Assembly: GCA_035642535.1 (NCBI GenBank)
Contig: DASQSE010000052.1
Location: 47,116-111,115 of the forward strand
DNA length: 64,000 bases
Direction of reading: 5' to 3'
From: Jatrophihabitans sp035642535
Lineage (GTDB): Bacteria > Actinomycetota > Actinomycetes > Mycobacteriales > Jatrophihabitantaceae
Shown: one piece after another, positions 6,936-15,384 of the stretch
Position numbering within the stretch: the stretch's first letter is position 1
Layout: each line of letters starts with the position of its first letter
The notes under the pieces: generated by a model
Database searches by the model: none
Told to the model about the DNA's origin: nothing
What the model saw: only the letters and a program-made list of their open reading frames with translations
Program-made: the position numbers and the translations under genes

Positions 6936-9900
6936 TGGACGCCCACATGGACGCCAGGGTGCTCGACCGCGAAGCGGCACCTCTGGAGCACCGCCGCATC
7001 GCGTGGGCGGTCGTCGCCGTGCTGGTCAGTTTCACGGCGGCGCTGCTGGCTGCGGGGTTCCGGAACGACACGGCCGTGAACACGCTGTGCGACGTCGGGG
7101 AGTTCCTCGCTGCGGCGCTGGCCAGCGCAGCCGCTTTCATCGCGGCCTATCGGTGTGCCGGTGCCGCCCGGCGGTCCTGGCGCTGGGTCGGTTACGGCAC
7201 GGGTGCCTGGGCGCTCGGCCAGGCGTACTGGGCGGTCTGGGAGCTCATGCTGCGGTGGTCGATGCCGGTGCCCTCGCCGGCCGATCTCGGCTTCCTGCTG
7301 CTGCCGCCGCTGCTCGTCACCGGGGTGATCATCCATCCCGCCGCGGGCGCGGCGCGCGTCGCCGAGCGACTGCGCCTCGCCCTCGACGGAATCGCAGTAC
7401 TCGTCGCACTGCTGCTGTTCGCCTGGCCCCTGACGATCACGCACGCCGTCGAAGGCGGCGGCCTGCCGACCCGGCTGACGCTGCTCGCGTACCCGCTGGG
7501 TGATCTGCTGCTCGCGACCGTCGCGCTGATGACACTGACCTACGCAGGTCGGCGCAATCGCATACGCCTACTGTGGCTACTCGGCGGTGCGCTCGCCTTG
7601 ACCGGCGCGGATAGCGCGTTCGCCTACCTGGCCAGCCAGGACTCCACGTCGGTGGTATCGGTCGCCGACCTGCTCTGGGTGTTGGGGTTCGTCGCCATCG
7701 GCGTCGCGGGATTGCGCGAATCTGGCGAGAACGCCGACTGGCTCGATACCAGATCGGCCGACCCGACGAACCGGTGGTCCGGCCTGCCCTACGTCCTCGT
7801 GGCGTGCTCGGCGGTCGCGGTCCTGGCCCGGTGGTTCATCCGCGGGTCGGCCGGCGAGGTCGAGACTGCACTGTTCGCCGGACTCGGCGTGCTGGTCTAC
7901 CTGCGCCAGCACCTGGTGCTGCTCGAGAACCGGAAGCTGGTCGACTGGCTGGCCGCGGGGCGCGAGCAGATGGATCAGCAGCGCTTGCACGACGGACTGA
8001 CCGGGCTGCCCAACCGCATGGCGTTCGGCCAGCTCGTCGAGCGCGAACTGTCCGGCGACGACGCGGCCGAGGCGGCCGCACCGCTCGTCGTCGTGAAGTT
8101 CCGACTGGCCGACGTCCGGCTGCTGGGCAACCTGCACCTCGACGACCAGGATCTGGTCATCTTCGAGGTGTCCGCGCGCATCAAGAACTGCGTGCGCCCG
8201 AGCGACAAGCTGGCCCGGGTGTCGGAATCGACGTTCGCAGTCCTGCGGGCCGGCGAGCGATCCGACGGCGAGCAGCTGGCCCGTCAGGTGCTCGCCGCGC
8301 TCGAGAGCCCGGTGTCGTTACGCACCGGCTATCGACACATCCGGCTCGCCGCAGGCGTCGCGACCGCTGACGCGGCAGCGGCGGCCGACGGGCTCACCGC
8401 AGACGAACTGCTGCAGCGCGCGGCGGTCGCCCTGAACAGCATCGACTCACCGGCCGGCGGCGTCGCGCTCTTCAACCAGCAGATGCTGCACAAGCATGCC
8501 CAGCGCGTCGAGTTGCGCGAGGACCTGGTGCACGCGATCAGCACCGATCCGGAGCAGGCGATCGAGCCGCTCTTCGAGCCGGTCGTCAACCTCGCCGACG
8601 GCAGCCTGGCCGGCGTCTCGGTCCGGGCCGGCTGGCGGCACTCCGAGAACGGCACGATCTCAGCCGGCAGCCTCGCCGAACTCGCCCGCGAGGCCGGCCT
8701 GAGTGCGCACCTCGACGAATATCTCGTCGCGCGCGCGCTGCACGCTTACCGCGAGTGGATGCAGGAGCTGTCGGCCTGCCCGACGGTCCTGTGGGTCACT
8801 GTGTCGGCCGACTCGATGGCGAGCCCCGGCTTCTGCGAGCAGGTCTCGGAGTTGCTCGACCTCGCCCGGGTCGACCCGCGGACGCTCATCCTGGACCTCA
8901 TCGAGCGGCCCGACGACCCGGCAACGACGGCAAGCGTCAACGCCCGGCTGGACAAGGTGCGGGCCGGCGGCTACCAGCTCGTCCTCAACGACATCATGAC
9001 GGTCAGCGACCGGCCGACCGATCCCGGAGACATGTTCCAGATCGCGCCCAAACTCGTCGGCCGGTGCGTCGAGGACATGCGGGCGCGCCGGCTGATCCAG
9101 ACCACGGTCGAGTTCGCCGACACCCGCGGCGCGGCGACCGCTGCCCGCAACATCACCAGCGCCGACCAGCACGAGGAGCTCGCACTGCTCGGCTGCCGCG
9201 TCGGCCGCGGGCCGCTGTACGGCACCGGCATGAGCAGCGCGGAGATGGGCGAACTGCTCGCCGCCGCGGCGGCCGGCACGTATCGCGCCCCGATCGGCGC
9301 CACGACCGGGCGCAGCCGCTCCTCGCGCGCGTGGCAGGAGTTGCGCACCGTCGTATCGAGCCTGCCGGTAGCGGCACTCGGCTGCGCCGCAGACGGGACG
9401 ATCGTCCTCGCCGAGGGAGGTCTGATGCAGCGGCTGGAGGTTCGGCCTGCCACGTTGCTCGGCCGGTCGATCCAGGACATCGCCCGCAAGCACGGTGCCG
9501 ATGCCATCCCCCTGGATCGGGCCCTGGCCGGCGAGCGGGTCACGGCGACGCTCAGCATCCACGGCCACTGGGTGGAAGTGCACATGCACCCGATGAGCGA
9601 CGCCGGCGGCACCGTCGACGGGCTGCTGATCATGGCGATCGACGTCACCGACCGGGTGCAGGCCGAGCAGGCGATGCGCGAGAGCGAGCAGCGCTTCCGT
9701 GTCGTCTTCGACCAGGCGCCCGTCGGCGTTGTGATTTTCGGGCCGGACGGCCACGTCCAGCACGTGAATCAGTCGTTCGCCGCGATGCTCGGCTACACCC
9801 CCCAGGAACTCGAGTCGCGCGAGCTCGCCGGCCTGTGGCATCCCGACTCCCGGCAGCCAGGTGCGGAAGATCAGTACCGGGCGCTGCAGACCGGCCGCGA

Positions 9901-10858
9901 CGCGACCTACCGCTACGAACGCACGTACCTCCACAAGGACGGCTCCGCCGTGTCGACTCGCGTTACGGTCGGCATGCTCGACGAGGGCACCACACCAGGA
10001 ACACTCATCGGGATCGTCGAGGACCTGCGCGAAGTGAAGGCTTTGGAGGTCAAGCTGCGGCACGCGCAGAAGCTCGAATCGATCGGCATGCTCGCCGCGG
10101 GCATCGCGCACGAGATCAACACGCCGACGCAGTTCGTCGGCAGCAACCTGGCCTTCCTGGACGACGCCTTCCAGACCATGACCGAGCTCTACCGCACCAC
10201 CGAGCGGCTCACCCGGCCCGCCGGGCCGGCCGCCGCCGAGGAACTCGAGGCCAGCAGAGAGGCCGCGGATCTGGAGTGGCTGCAGGAGCAGATTCCGGCC
10301 GCGGTGACGCAGAGCCTCAAGGGCGTCGAGCGGGTCACGACGATCGTGCAGGCGATGCGCAACTTCGGGCATCCGGACGGCCGGGACCCGAGCCCCGTCG
10401 ACATCAACGCCGCGATCCGCGACACGACGACCGTCACCCGCAACGAGTACAAGTACGTCGCCGACCTGGAACTGGATCTCGGCCAGGTGCCGGCCGTGCT
10501 GGGCTACCCGTCCGAGTTCAACCAGGTGATCCTGAACCTCGTCGTGAATGCCGCGCACGCGATCAGCGACTCCGGCAACGAGCCGAACCACCGCGGCACG
10601 ATCACGATTCGCAGCTGGTCGGACGAGGCCGCGGCGCATGTGTCGGTGAGCGACGACGGATGTGGCATGTCGGCGCGTACGGCGGAGCGGGTGTTCGACC
10701 CGTTCTTCACGACCAAGCCCGTCGGGCAGGGCACCGGGCAGGGTCTTGCCATCGCGCACAACGTCATAGTCGACAAGCACGGCGGGTCCATCGACGTCGA
10801 GAGTCAGCCGAACGTCGGCACGACGTTCACGATCAACCTGCCGGTTCCGCGGGGCTGA
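6932..10858 (+). CDS. Membrane histidine kinase with degenerate GGDEF-EAL and two PAS domains
   Basis: About 1,308 residues. Domains in order: an N-terminal membrane region with about eight hydrophobic segments (20-330); a GGDEF-like domain (335-500; HDGLTGLPNRMAF is present but the signature is replaced by VSEST near 430); an EAL-like domain (535-775; EAL replaced by VSV, DDFG-type motif replaced by NDIMTVSD); PAS 1 (about 800-905) and PAS 2 (920-1035); dimerisation domain with phospho-accepting H1060 in GIAHEINTP; and HATPase (about 1160-1305; DDGCGM and GQGTGQGLA). The kinase core looks active, while both c-di-GMP catalytic domains look dead and may sense c-di-GMP or GTP. GTG 6932 gives a 4-nt overlap with the upstream gene; ATG 6935 is an equally good start. 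HEINTP kinases often sit beside HDOD or HD-GYP regulators, consistent with the two genes upstream. Confidence 0.88.
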   Translation: MMDAHMDARVLDREAAPLEHRRIAWAVVAVLVSFTAALLAAGFRNDTAVNTLCDVGEFLAAALASAAAFIAAYRCAGAARRSWRWVGYGTGAWALGQAYWAVWELMLRWSMPVPSPADLGFLLLPPLLVTGVIIHPAAGAARVAERLRLALDGIAVLVALLLFAWPLTITHAVEGGGLPTRLTLLAYPLGDLLLATVALMTLTYAGRRNRIRLLWLLGGALALTGADSAFAYLASQDSTSVVSVADLLWVLGFVAIGVAGLRESGENADWLDTRSADPTNRWSGLPYVLVACSAVAVLARWFIRGSAGEVETALFAGLGVLVYLRQHLVLLENRKLVDWLAAGREQMDQQRLHDGLTGLPNRMAFGQLVERELSGDDAAEAAAPLVVVKFRLADVRLLGNLHLDDQDLVIFEVSARIKNCVRPSDKLARVSESTFAVLRAGERSDGEQLARQVLAALESPVSLRTGYRHIRLAAGVATADAAAAADGLTADELLQRAAVALNSIDSPAGGVALFNQQMLHKHAQRVELREDLVHAISTDPEQAIEPLFEPVVNLADGSLAGVSVRAGWRHSENGTISAGSLAELAREAGLSAHLDEYLVARALHAYREWMQELSACPTVLWVTVSADSMASPGFCEQVSELLDLARVDPRTLILDLIERPDDPATTASVNARLDKVRAGGYQLVLNDIMTVSDRPTDPGDMFQIAPKLVGRCVEDMRARRLIQTTVEFADTRGAATAARNITSADQHEELALLGCRVGRGPLYGTGMSSAEMGELLAAAAAGTYRAPIGATTGRSRSSRAWQELRTVVSSLPVAALGCAADGTIVLAEGGLMQRLEVRPATLLGRSIQDIARKHGADAIPLDRALAGERVTATLSIHGHWVEVHMHPMSDAGGTVDGLLIMAIDVTDRVQAEQAMRESEQRFRVVFDQAPVGVVIFGPDGHVQHVNQSFAAMLGYTPQELESRELAGLWHPDSRQPGAEDQYRALQTGRDATYRYERTYLHKDGSAVSTRVTVGMLDEGTTPGTLIGIVEDLREVKALEVKLRHAQKLESIGMLAAGIAHEINTPTQFVGSNLAFLDDAFQTMTELYRTTERLTRPAGPAAAEELEASREAADLEWLQEQIPAAVTQSLKGVERVTTIVQAMRNFGHPDGRDPSPVDINAAIRDTTTVTRNEYKYVADLELDLGQVPAVLGYPSEFNQVILNLVVNAAHAISDSGNEPNHRGTITIRSWSDEAAAHVSVSDDGCGMSARTAERVFDPFFTTKPVGQGTGQGLAIAHNVIVDKHGGSIDVESQPNVGTTFTINLPVPRG

Positions 10859-11309
10859 TCGGCAGCGCCTGCGCGGCAGCGGCCGCGGTCGGGCCGGCAA
10901 TCCGGTCCCGGCTCAACAGCTCGGCCACGACCTCGACCGTGCATTCCTTCAGCAACACGACGTGGTGGACCAGCCGCTCGTACCTCGCCGGGGTGTGCCC
11001 CGGTTGCGCGCGACTACGTCGTTCGAGGTCCGCGACGAGCTCGCTCTCCCGCACCACCCCGACCCACCGGACGTCGTCCAGGCCCTTGTCGTACAGGCGG
11101 TGCCCGGAGATGGCCTCGTCGTTCGGCGCACTCATCGACGCCGAGGCCACGCCCGTCCACACCAGCACGACGCAACGCTGGTCCGCGTCGTCCTGATGGG
11201 CGTCGAGAGCGAGCACGGTCGTGCCGCTGTCGGCGGAGATCATGACCGCGTGCGGGGCGTTCGGATCCCATCCGGCGATGAGGTCGACGGGGACGACGTG
11301 CTCGGGCAC
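10833..11309 (-). CDS. Conserved hypothetical protein, about 158 residues
   Basis: I do not recognise a named family. The protein has a mixed alpha/beta-looking N-terminal half (VVPVDLIAGWDPNAPHAVMI, then LALDAHQDDADQRCVVLVW) and a helical Arg/Glu-rich middle (RESELVADLERRSRAQPGHT), and ends in an Ala/Pro tail. No signal peptide or membrane segment is seen. GTG 11309 is preferred over upstream starts because the extra residues are Arg/Pro-rich low-complexity and would overlap the DivIVA-like gene. It follows that gene after a 10-bp gap on the same strand, so the two are probably co-transcribed. Its 3' end overlaps the convergent kinase gene by 26 bp. Confidence 0.62.
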   Translation of the reverse strand: MPEHVVPVDLIAGWDPNAPHAVMISADSGTTVLALDAHQDDADQRCVVLVWTGVASASMSAPNDEAISGHRLYDKGLDDVRWVGVVRESELVADLERRSRAQPGHTPARYERLVHHVVLLKECTVEVVAELLSRDRIAGPTAAAAAQALPISPAEPAG

Positions 11310-11319
11310 GCCCGGAAGG

Positions 11320-12225
11320 TTAGTCGGGCGCGGATTCCTTCGCCTCGACGGTCGCGGCCCGCGCCTCGTCGAGGGCGGCACGCAGCTTCTCGTGCAGCAC
11401 CTCGAGCTGAGCGTGCGTTTCCTCGCGCACGGTCTTCAGCCGGCGCACCTCTGCGGCGGCTTCGTCCACCAACTGCGTGGCCTTGGCGTCGGCGTCGGCG
11501 ATCGTCTTGGCGGCCTTCGCCTCCGCGACCGCCTGCCGCTCGTCCTGCTCCTTCTGCGCCGCGCTGCGCCGCAGCCGCAGCGTGATCTCGAAGTCGTCGT
11601 CGGCCACCTGGCGCTTGTTGTCCGCCTCGGCGTCGAGGCGCTGCCGCGCCGCCTCGGCGTCGGCCGAGAGCCGGTCCTCCTCGGCGCGGGTGCGCGCCTC
11701 CTCCGCTGCGAGTGCCGCCTCGATCTCGGCGCGGTGCGCCTCGGCCTCCGCGATGCGGCGCCGGAACGTCTCGTCCGCTTCGGCGAGGCGGGCGGTGGCC
11801 TCGGCGACGACCCGCTCCGCGTCCGCCTTCGCCCCCGAACGGGTGCGGGCCGCGCTGTCCGCGGCGCTGTTGCGGACCTGCTCGGCGTCCACCCGCGCCT
11901 CTTCGCGCTGCCGGGCGGCGTCGGCCTTCGCGCTCTGCAGGATCTGTTTGATGTGCTCGTCGACGTTGTCCGCGGTCACCGTTTCGGTGGCGGCGCGCAA
12001 CTGGCGGCGCAGCGACTCGATCTGGGCCTGTGCGCTGGCCAGTTGTGCCGCGAGATCTGCGCTGCGCCCCGCGGCGGCGTCCCGCTCGGCGGCGGTGACC
12101 CGGAGGTCGTCATCGAGGCGGGCGATCTCGCGATCGACCTGCTCGCGGTCGTAGCCACGCATCGCGGTGTCGAAGCCGCGGCTCGTCTCATACAGCGGGA
12201 GGAGATCAGACGACGGCTCTGTCAT
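11320..12225 (-). CDS. DivIVA-like coiled-coil protein
   Basis: 301 residues. The N-terminus (FDTAMRGYDREQVDREI, about 18-34) resembles the membrane-curvature-binding start of DivIVA/Wag31/FilP proteins. The rest is an almost continuous Ala/Glu/Arg-rich coiled coil (about 35-290). Proteins of this type organise polar growth, the cytoskeleton or septum placement in actinomycetes (family knowledge); which role applies here cannot be told. ATG 12225 (MTEPSSD) is preferred over ATG 12234 (MWGMTEP), which adds three residues. It lies 40 bp downstream of ccr on the same strand and 10 bp ahead of the unknown gene at 10833-11309. Confidence 0.8.
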   Translation of the reverse strand: MTEPSSDLLPLYETSRGFDTAMRGYDREQVDREIARLDDDLRVTAAERDAAAGRSADLAAQLASAQAQIESLRRQLRAATETVTADNVDEHIKQILQSAKADAARQREEARVDAEQVRNSAADSAARTRSGAKADAERVVAEATARLAEADETFRRRIAEAEAHRAEIEAALAAEEARTRAEEDRLSADAEAARQRLDAEADNKRQVADDDFEITLRLRRSAAQKEQDERQAVAEAKAAKTIADADAKATQLVDEAAAEVRRLKTVREETHAQLEVLHEKLRAALDEARAATVEAKESAPD

Positions 12226-12265
12226 GCCCCACATCGTCCCATCTATCCCTGGGAGGACTCAAAGA

Positions 12266-13594
12266 TCAGACGCCGCGGAAGCGATTGATCTGGTCCAGGT
12301 GCCTGGCGCGCAGTTCCTGATTGTGCACGCCGAGGCCCTCCTCCGGTGCGAGGCAGAGCACGCCGACCTTGCCCTGGTGCAGGTTCCGGTGCACGTCGTA
12401 GGCGGCCTGGCCGGTTTCCTCCATGGGGTAGGTGCGCGAGAGCGTCGGATGGATCAGCCCGCGGGAGATCAGCCGGTTCGCCTCCCACGACTCCCGGTAA
12501 TTCGCGAAGTGGGATCCCACGATGCGTTTGAGCGTCATCCAGAGATAGCGGTTGTCGTACTCGTGCAGGTAGCCCGTCGTCGAAGCGCAGGTGACGATCG
12601 TCCCGCCCCGCTTCGCGACGTACACCGATGCCCCGAACGTCTCGCGCCCAGGATGTTCGAAGACGATGTCGACGTCGTCGCCCTGAGTGAGCTCCCGGAT
12701 CCGGGCGCCGAATCGCTTCCACTCCTTCGGGTTCTGCGTGTCGCCGTCCCAGAACCGGTAGTCCTCATCGGTGCGGTCGATGATCAGCTCGGCACCCATC
12801 GATCGGCAGATCTCCGCCTTCTCCGGGGACGACACAACGCAGACCGGAATCGCGCCGCCGTTGAGCGCGTATTGGGTCGCGTAGCCCCCGAGGCCGCCCG
12901 ATGCGCCCCAGATGAGCACGACGTCACCCTGCTTCATGCCGGCGCCGTGCTGTGACACCAGCTGCCGATACGCGGTGGAGTTGACGAGCCCGGGGCAGGC
13001 GGCTTCCTCCCAGGTCAGGTGGGCGGCCTTCGGCATCAGCTGGTTCGCCTTGACCAGCGCGAGCTCGGCCAGCCCGCCGTAGTTCGTCTCGAAGCCCCAG
13101 ATGCGCTGCTGCGGATCCATCATCGTGTCGTCGTGCCCCGCGGCGTCCTCGAGCTCGACGGACAGGCAGTGCGCGACGACTTCGTCGCCGGCCTGCCACT
13201 TGTGGACGCCCGGCCCGACGCGCAGCACGACGCCGGACAGGTCCGAGCCGACCACGTGATACGGCTGATCGTGCTTCTTCGTCAGCGTCGAGTACTTGCC
13301 GTAGCGCTTGAGGAAGTCGAACGTGGGGACCGGTTCGAAGATCGATGTCCAGACAGTGTTGTAGTTGATGGCGCTCGCCATGACCGCGACGAGCGCCTCA
13401 CCCGGACCGAGTTCGGGCGTGCCGACATCCTGTACGTGCAAGCTCTTGCGCGGGTCTTTGTCCCGGCTTTCCAACCCGTCGAACATGTCGGCCTCGTCGG
13501 CGCGGACCAGCACGCCGCGGTAGCTGTCCGGAACGGGCAGCTCGGCAACGGCGGCGGAGTCGCCCGTCAGGATGGCGTCGCGGATCTCGTCCAT
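12266..13594 (-). CDS. ccr: Crotonyl-CoA carboxylase/reductase
   Basis: 442 residues, a member of the zinc-less medium-chain dehydrogenase/reductase superfamily. It carries the family N-terminus (SYRGVLVRADEADMFDGLE, then SRDKDPRKSLHVQDV), SAINYNTVWTSIFEPVPTF, and the NADPH-binding GASGGLGGYATQYAL. Ccr reductively carboxylates crotonyl-CoA to ethylmalonyl-CoA, the key step of the ethylmalonyl-CoA pathway and a source of polyketide extender units. Start MDEIRDAIL at 13594 aligns with known Ccr N-termini and lies 7 nt after a TANNNT hexamer (TAACAT, plus-strand 13602-13607), so it may be leaderless. ATG 13612 is the alternative. The epimerase gene is 25 bp upstream on the same strand. Confidence 0.95.
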   Translation of the reverse strand: MDEIRDAILTGDSAAVAELPVPDSYRGVLVRADEADMFDGLESRDKDPRKSLHVQDVGTPELGPGEALVAVMASAINYNTVWTSIFEPVPTFDFLKRYGKYSTLTKKHDQPYHVVGSDLSGVVLRVGPGVHKWQAGDEVVAHCLSVELEDAAGHDDTMMDPQQRIWGFETNYGGLAELALVKANQLMPKAAHLTWEEAACPGLVNSTAYRQLVSQHGAGMKQGDVVLIWGASGGLGGYATQYALNGGAIPVCVVSSPEKAEICRSMGAELIIDRTDEDYRFWDGDTQNPKEWKRFGARIRELTQGDDVDIVFEHPGRETFGASVYVAKRGGTIVTCASTTGYLHEYDNRYLWMTLKRIVGSHFANYRESWEANRLISRGLIHPTLSRTYPMEETGQAAYDVHRNLHQGKVGVLCLAPEEGLGVHNQELRARHLDQINRFRGV

Positions 13595-13619
13595 GGTGCG
13601 TATGTTACCCATCGGTAGT

Positions 13620-14051
13620 CTACTGCTTCGCCTGCTCGACGAGCTCCAAGAGCACGCCGCCGGCGTCCTTCGGATGCACGAAGTTCACTCGGCTGCCTGA
13701 CGTGCCGCGTTTCGGCGTGTCGTAGAGCAGCCGCAGGCCGCGCTCACGCAAGACGGCCGAGACGGCATCGACGTCGTCGACCGTGCAGGCCACCTGCTGC
13801 ACGCCGGGCCCGCTGTGTTCGAGGAACTTGGCAATCGTCGAGTCGGGTGACGACGGCGCGAGCAGCTGGATCATCGTCTCGCCGTTACCGACCGCGAGCA
13901 TCGCCTCGCTGACGCCCTGCTCGTCATTCGTCTCTCGATGCACGCAGCGCACGCCGAACGTGTCCTCGTAGAACGCGATCGCCTTGTCCAGATCCGCGAC
14001 CGCGATGCCGACATGGTCGACCTTCGTGAAAAGGCTGTCAGTGGCCACCAT
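13620..14051 (-). CDS. mce: Methylmalonyl-CoA epimerase
   Basis: 143 residues in the vicinal-oxygen-chelate fold with two beta-alpha-beta-beta-beta modules. It interconverts (2R)- and (2S)-methylmalonyl-CoA, and in some organisms ethylmalonyl-CoA. Likely metal ligands are H13 (VDHVGIAV), Q62 and E136 (LLELVE). Where characterised enzymes have the His pair in GxHHxA, this protein reads GVQQVA (Q85-Q86), so one metal ligand would be Gln. The gene is immediately upstream of ccr and divergent from the thiolase. That context fits short-chain acyl-CoA metabolism. Confidence 0.9.
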   Translation of the reverse strand: MVATDSLFTKVDHVGIAVADLDKAIAFYEDTFGVRCVHRETNDEQGVSEAMLAVGNGETMIQLLAPSSPDSTIAKFLEHSGPGVQQVACTVDDVDAVSAVLRERGLRLLYDTPKRGTSGSRVNFVHPKDAGGVLLELVEQAKQ

Positions 14052-14191
14052 GAAGGCATCGTGGCAACTGAAAGCGCTGACGAACCACCGTCGGGCCTCC
14101 CGGGGTGCCCTTGTTCACACTCGGCGGGCCGCGCTCGCCGACTAAAGTCCAGTCATAACGCCGTCAGCTCGCGACAGTGAGGATGTGTCTC

Positions 14192-15376
14192 ATGGCTGGA
14201 TCGGTCATCGTCAACGGCGCTCGCACGCCCATGGGCCGGCTGCTCGGCTCGCTGAAGGACTTCTCCGGCGCCGACCTCGGCGGATTCGCCATCAAGGCCG
14301 CGCTCGAGCGCTCCGGCGTCAGCCCGGAGCAGGTGCAGTACGTGATCATGGGCCAGGTGCTGCAGGCCGGCGCCGGCCAGATCCCGGCGCGGCAGGCCGC
14401 GCACAAGGCGGGCATCCCACTCTCCGTCCCGGCGCTGACCGTGAACAAGGTGTGCCTTTCCGGCCTGGACGCCATTGCGCTCGCCGACCAGCTGATCCGC
14501 GCCGGCGAGTTCGACATCATCGTCGCCGGCGGGCAGGAGTCGATGACCAACGCACCGCACCTGCTGCCGAAGTCGCGCGAGGGCTACAAGTACGGCGCGA
14601 TCCAGCTGCTCGACGCGATGGCCTTCGACGGCCTCACCGACATCTTCGACAACATCCCGATGGGCGAGTCGACGGACAACGTCAACAAGCGGCTCGAGAT
14701 CGGCCGCGAGGATCAGGACGTCTTCTCCGCCCGCTCGCACCAGCGCGCGGCCGAGGCGCAGAAGAACGGCGTGTTCGACGACGAGATCACCCCCGTGCTC
14801 ATCCCGCAGCGCAAGGGCGAACCGATCGAGTTCCGCGAGGACGAGGGCATCCGCGGCGACACCACTGCCGAGTCGCTGGCCAAGCTGCGCCCCGCCTTCA
14901 CCAAGGACGGCACGATCACCGCCGGGTCCGCGTCGCAGATCTCCGACGGTGCGGCTGCGGTCGTCGTGATGAGCAAGGCGAAGGCCGAAGAGCTAGGCCT
15001 GACCTGGATCGCGGAGATCGGCGCGCACGGCAACGTCGCAGGCCCGGACAACTCGCTGCAGTCCCAGCCTGCCAACGCCGTCAAGGACGCGCTGCGCAAG
15101 GAGAGCCTCGCCGTCTCCGATCTCGACCTGATCGAGATCAATGAGGCCTTCGCGGCCGTCGGACTGCAGTCGATGAAGGAGCTCGGCGTCTCCGAGGAGA
15201 TCGTCAACGTCAACGGCGGTGCGATCGCGCTGGGCCACCCGATCGGCATGTCCGGCGCGCGTCTCGCGCTCACCCTCGTGCTGGAGCTGAAACGGCGCGG
15301 CGGCGGCACCGGTGCGGCGGCGCTGTGCGGCGGCGGCGGACAGGGCGATGCGCTGATCCTGCACGTCCCAGCCTGA
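14192..15376 (+). CDS. Acetyl-CoA C-acetyltransferase (thiolase)
   Basis: 394 residues, the usual size for biosynthetic or degradative thiolases. The catalytic set is complete: nucleophile C88 (NKVCLSGLDA), H349 (ALGHPIGMSGAR) and C379 (ALCGGGGQGD). It condenses two acetyl-CoA to acetoacetyl-CoA or runs the reverse thiolysis. ATG 14192 is chosen because GAGG lies nine bases upstream; the upstream GTG 14177 is an alternative. meaB begins nine bases after its stop. With the duplicated hydroxyacyl-CoA dehydrogenase and Ccr in this window it can supply acetoacetyl-CoA to the C4 route. Confidence 0.94.
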   Translation: MAGSVIVNGARTPMGRLLGSLKDFSGADLGGFAIKAALERSGVSPEQVQYVIMGQVLQAGAGQIPARQAAHKAGIPLSVPALTVNKVCLSGLDAIALADQLIRAGEFDIIVAGGQESMTNAPHLLPKSREGYKYGAIQLLDAMAFDGLTDIFDNIPMGESTDNVNKRLEIGREDQDVFSARSHQRAAEAQKNGVFDDEITPVLIPQRKGEPIEFREDEGIRGDTTAESLAKLRPAFTKDGTITAGSASQISDGAAAVVVMSKAKAEELGLTWIAEIGAHGNVAGPDNSLQSQPANAVKDALRKESLAVSDLDLIEINEAFAAVGLQSMKELGVSEEIVNVNGGAIALGHPIGMSGARLALTLVLELKRRGGGTGAAALCGGGGQGDALILHVPA

Positions 15377-15384
15377 TCAACACA

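Noticed and set aside
8660..10900. Long minus-strand open frame of 746 codons across the kinase
   Set aside because: Antisense to a gene with clear domains on the plus strand; the translation is Arg/Ala/Gly-rich without motifs.
8755..11196. Plus-strand 813-codon frame overlapping the kinase
   Set aside because: Shifted-frame shadow of the kinase; composition (Arg, Gly, Ala) is that of a non-coding frame.
14139..14164. TAAA near 14145 followed by GCCGTC, as a second sigma-28-like promoter before the thiolase
   Set aside because: The spacer is about 13 nt and the -10 part matches poorly (GCCGTC), unlike the site at 4568.
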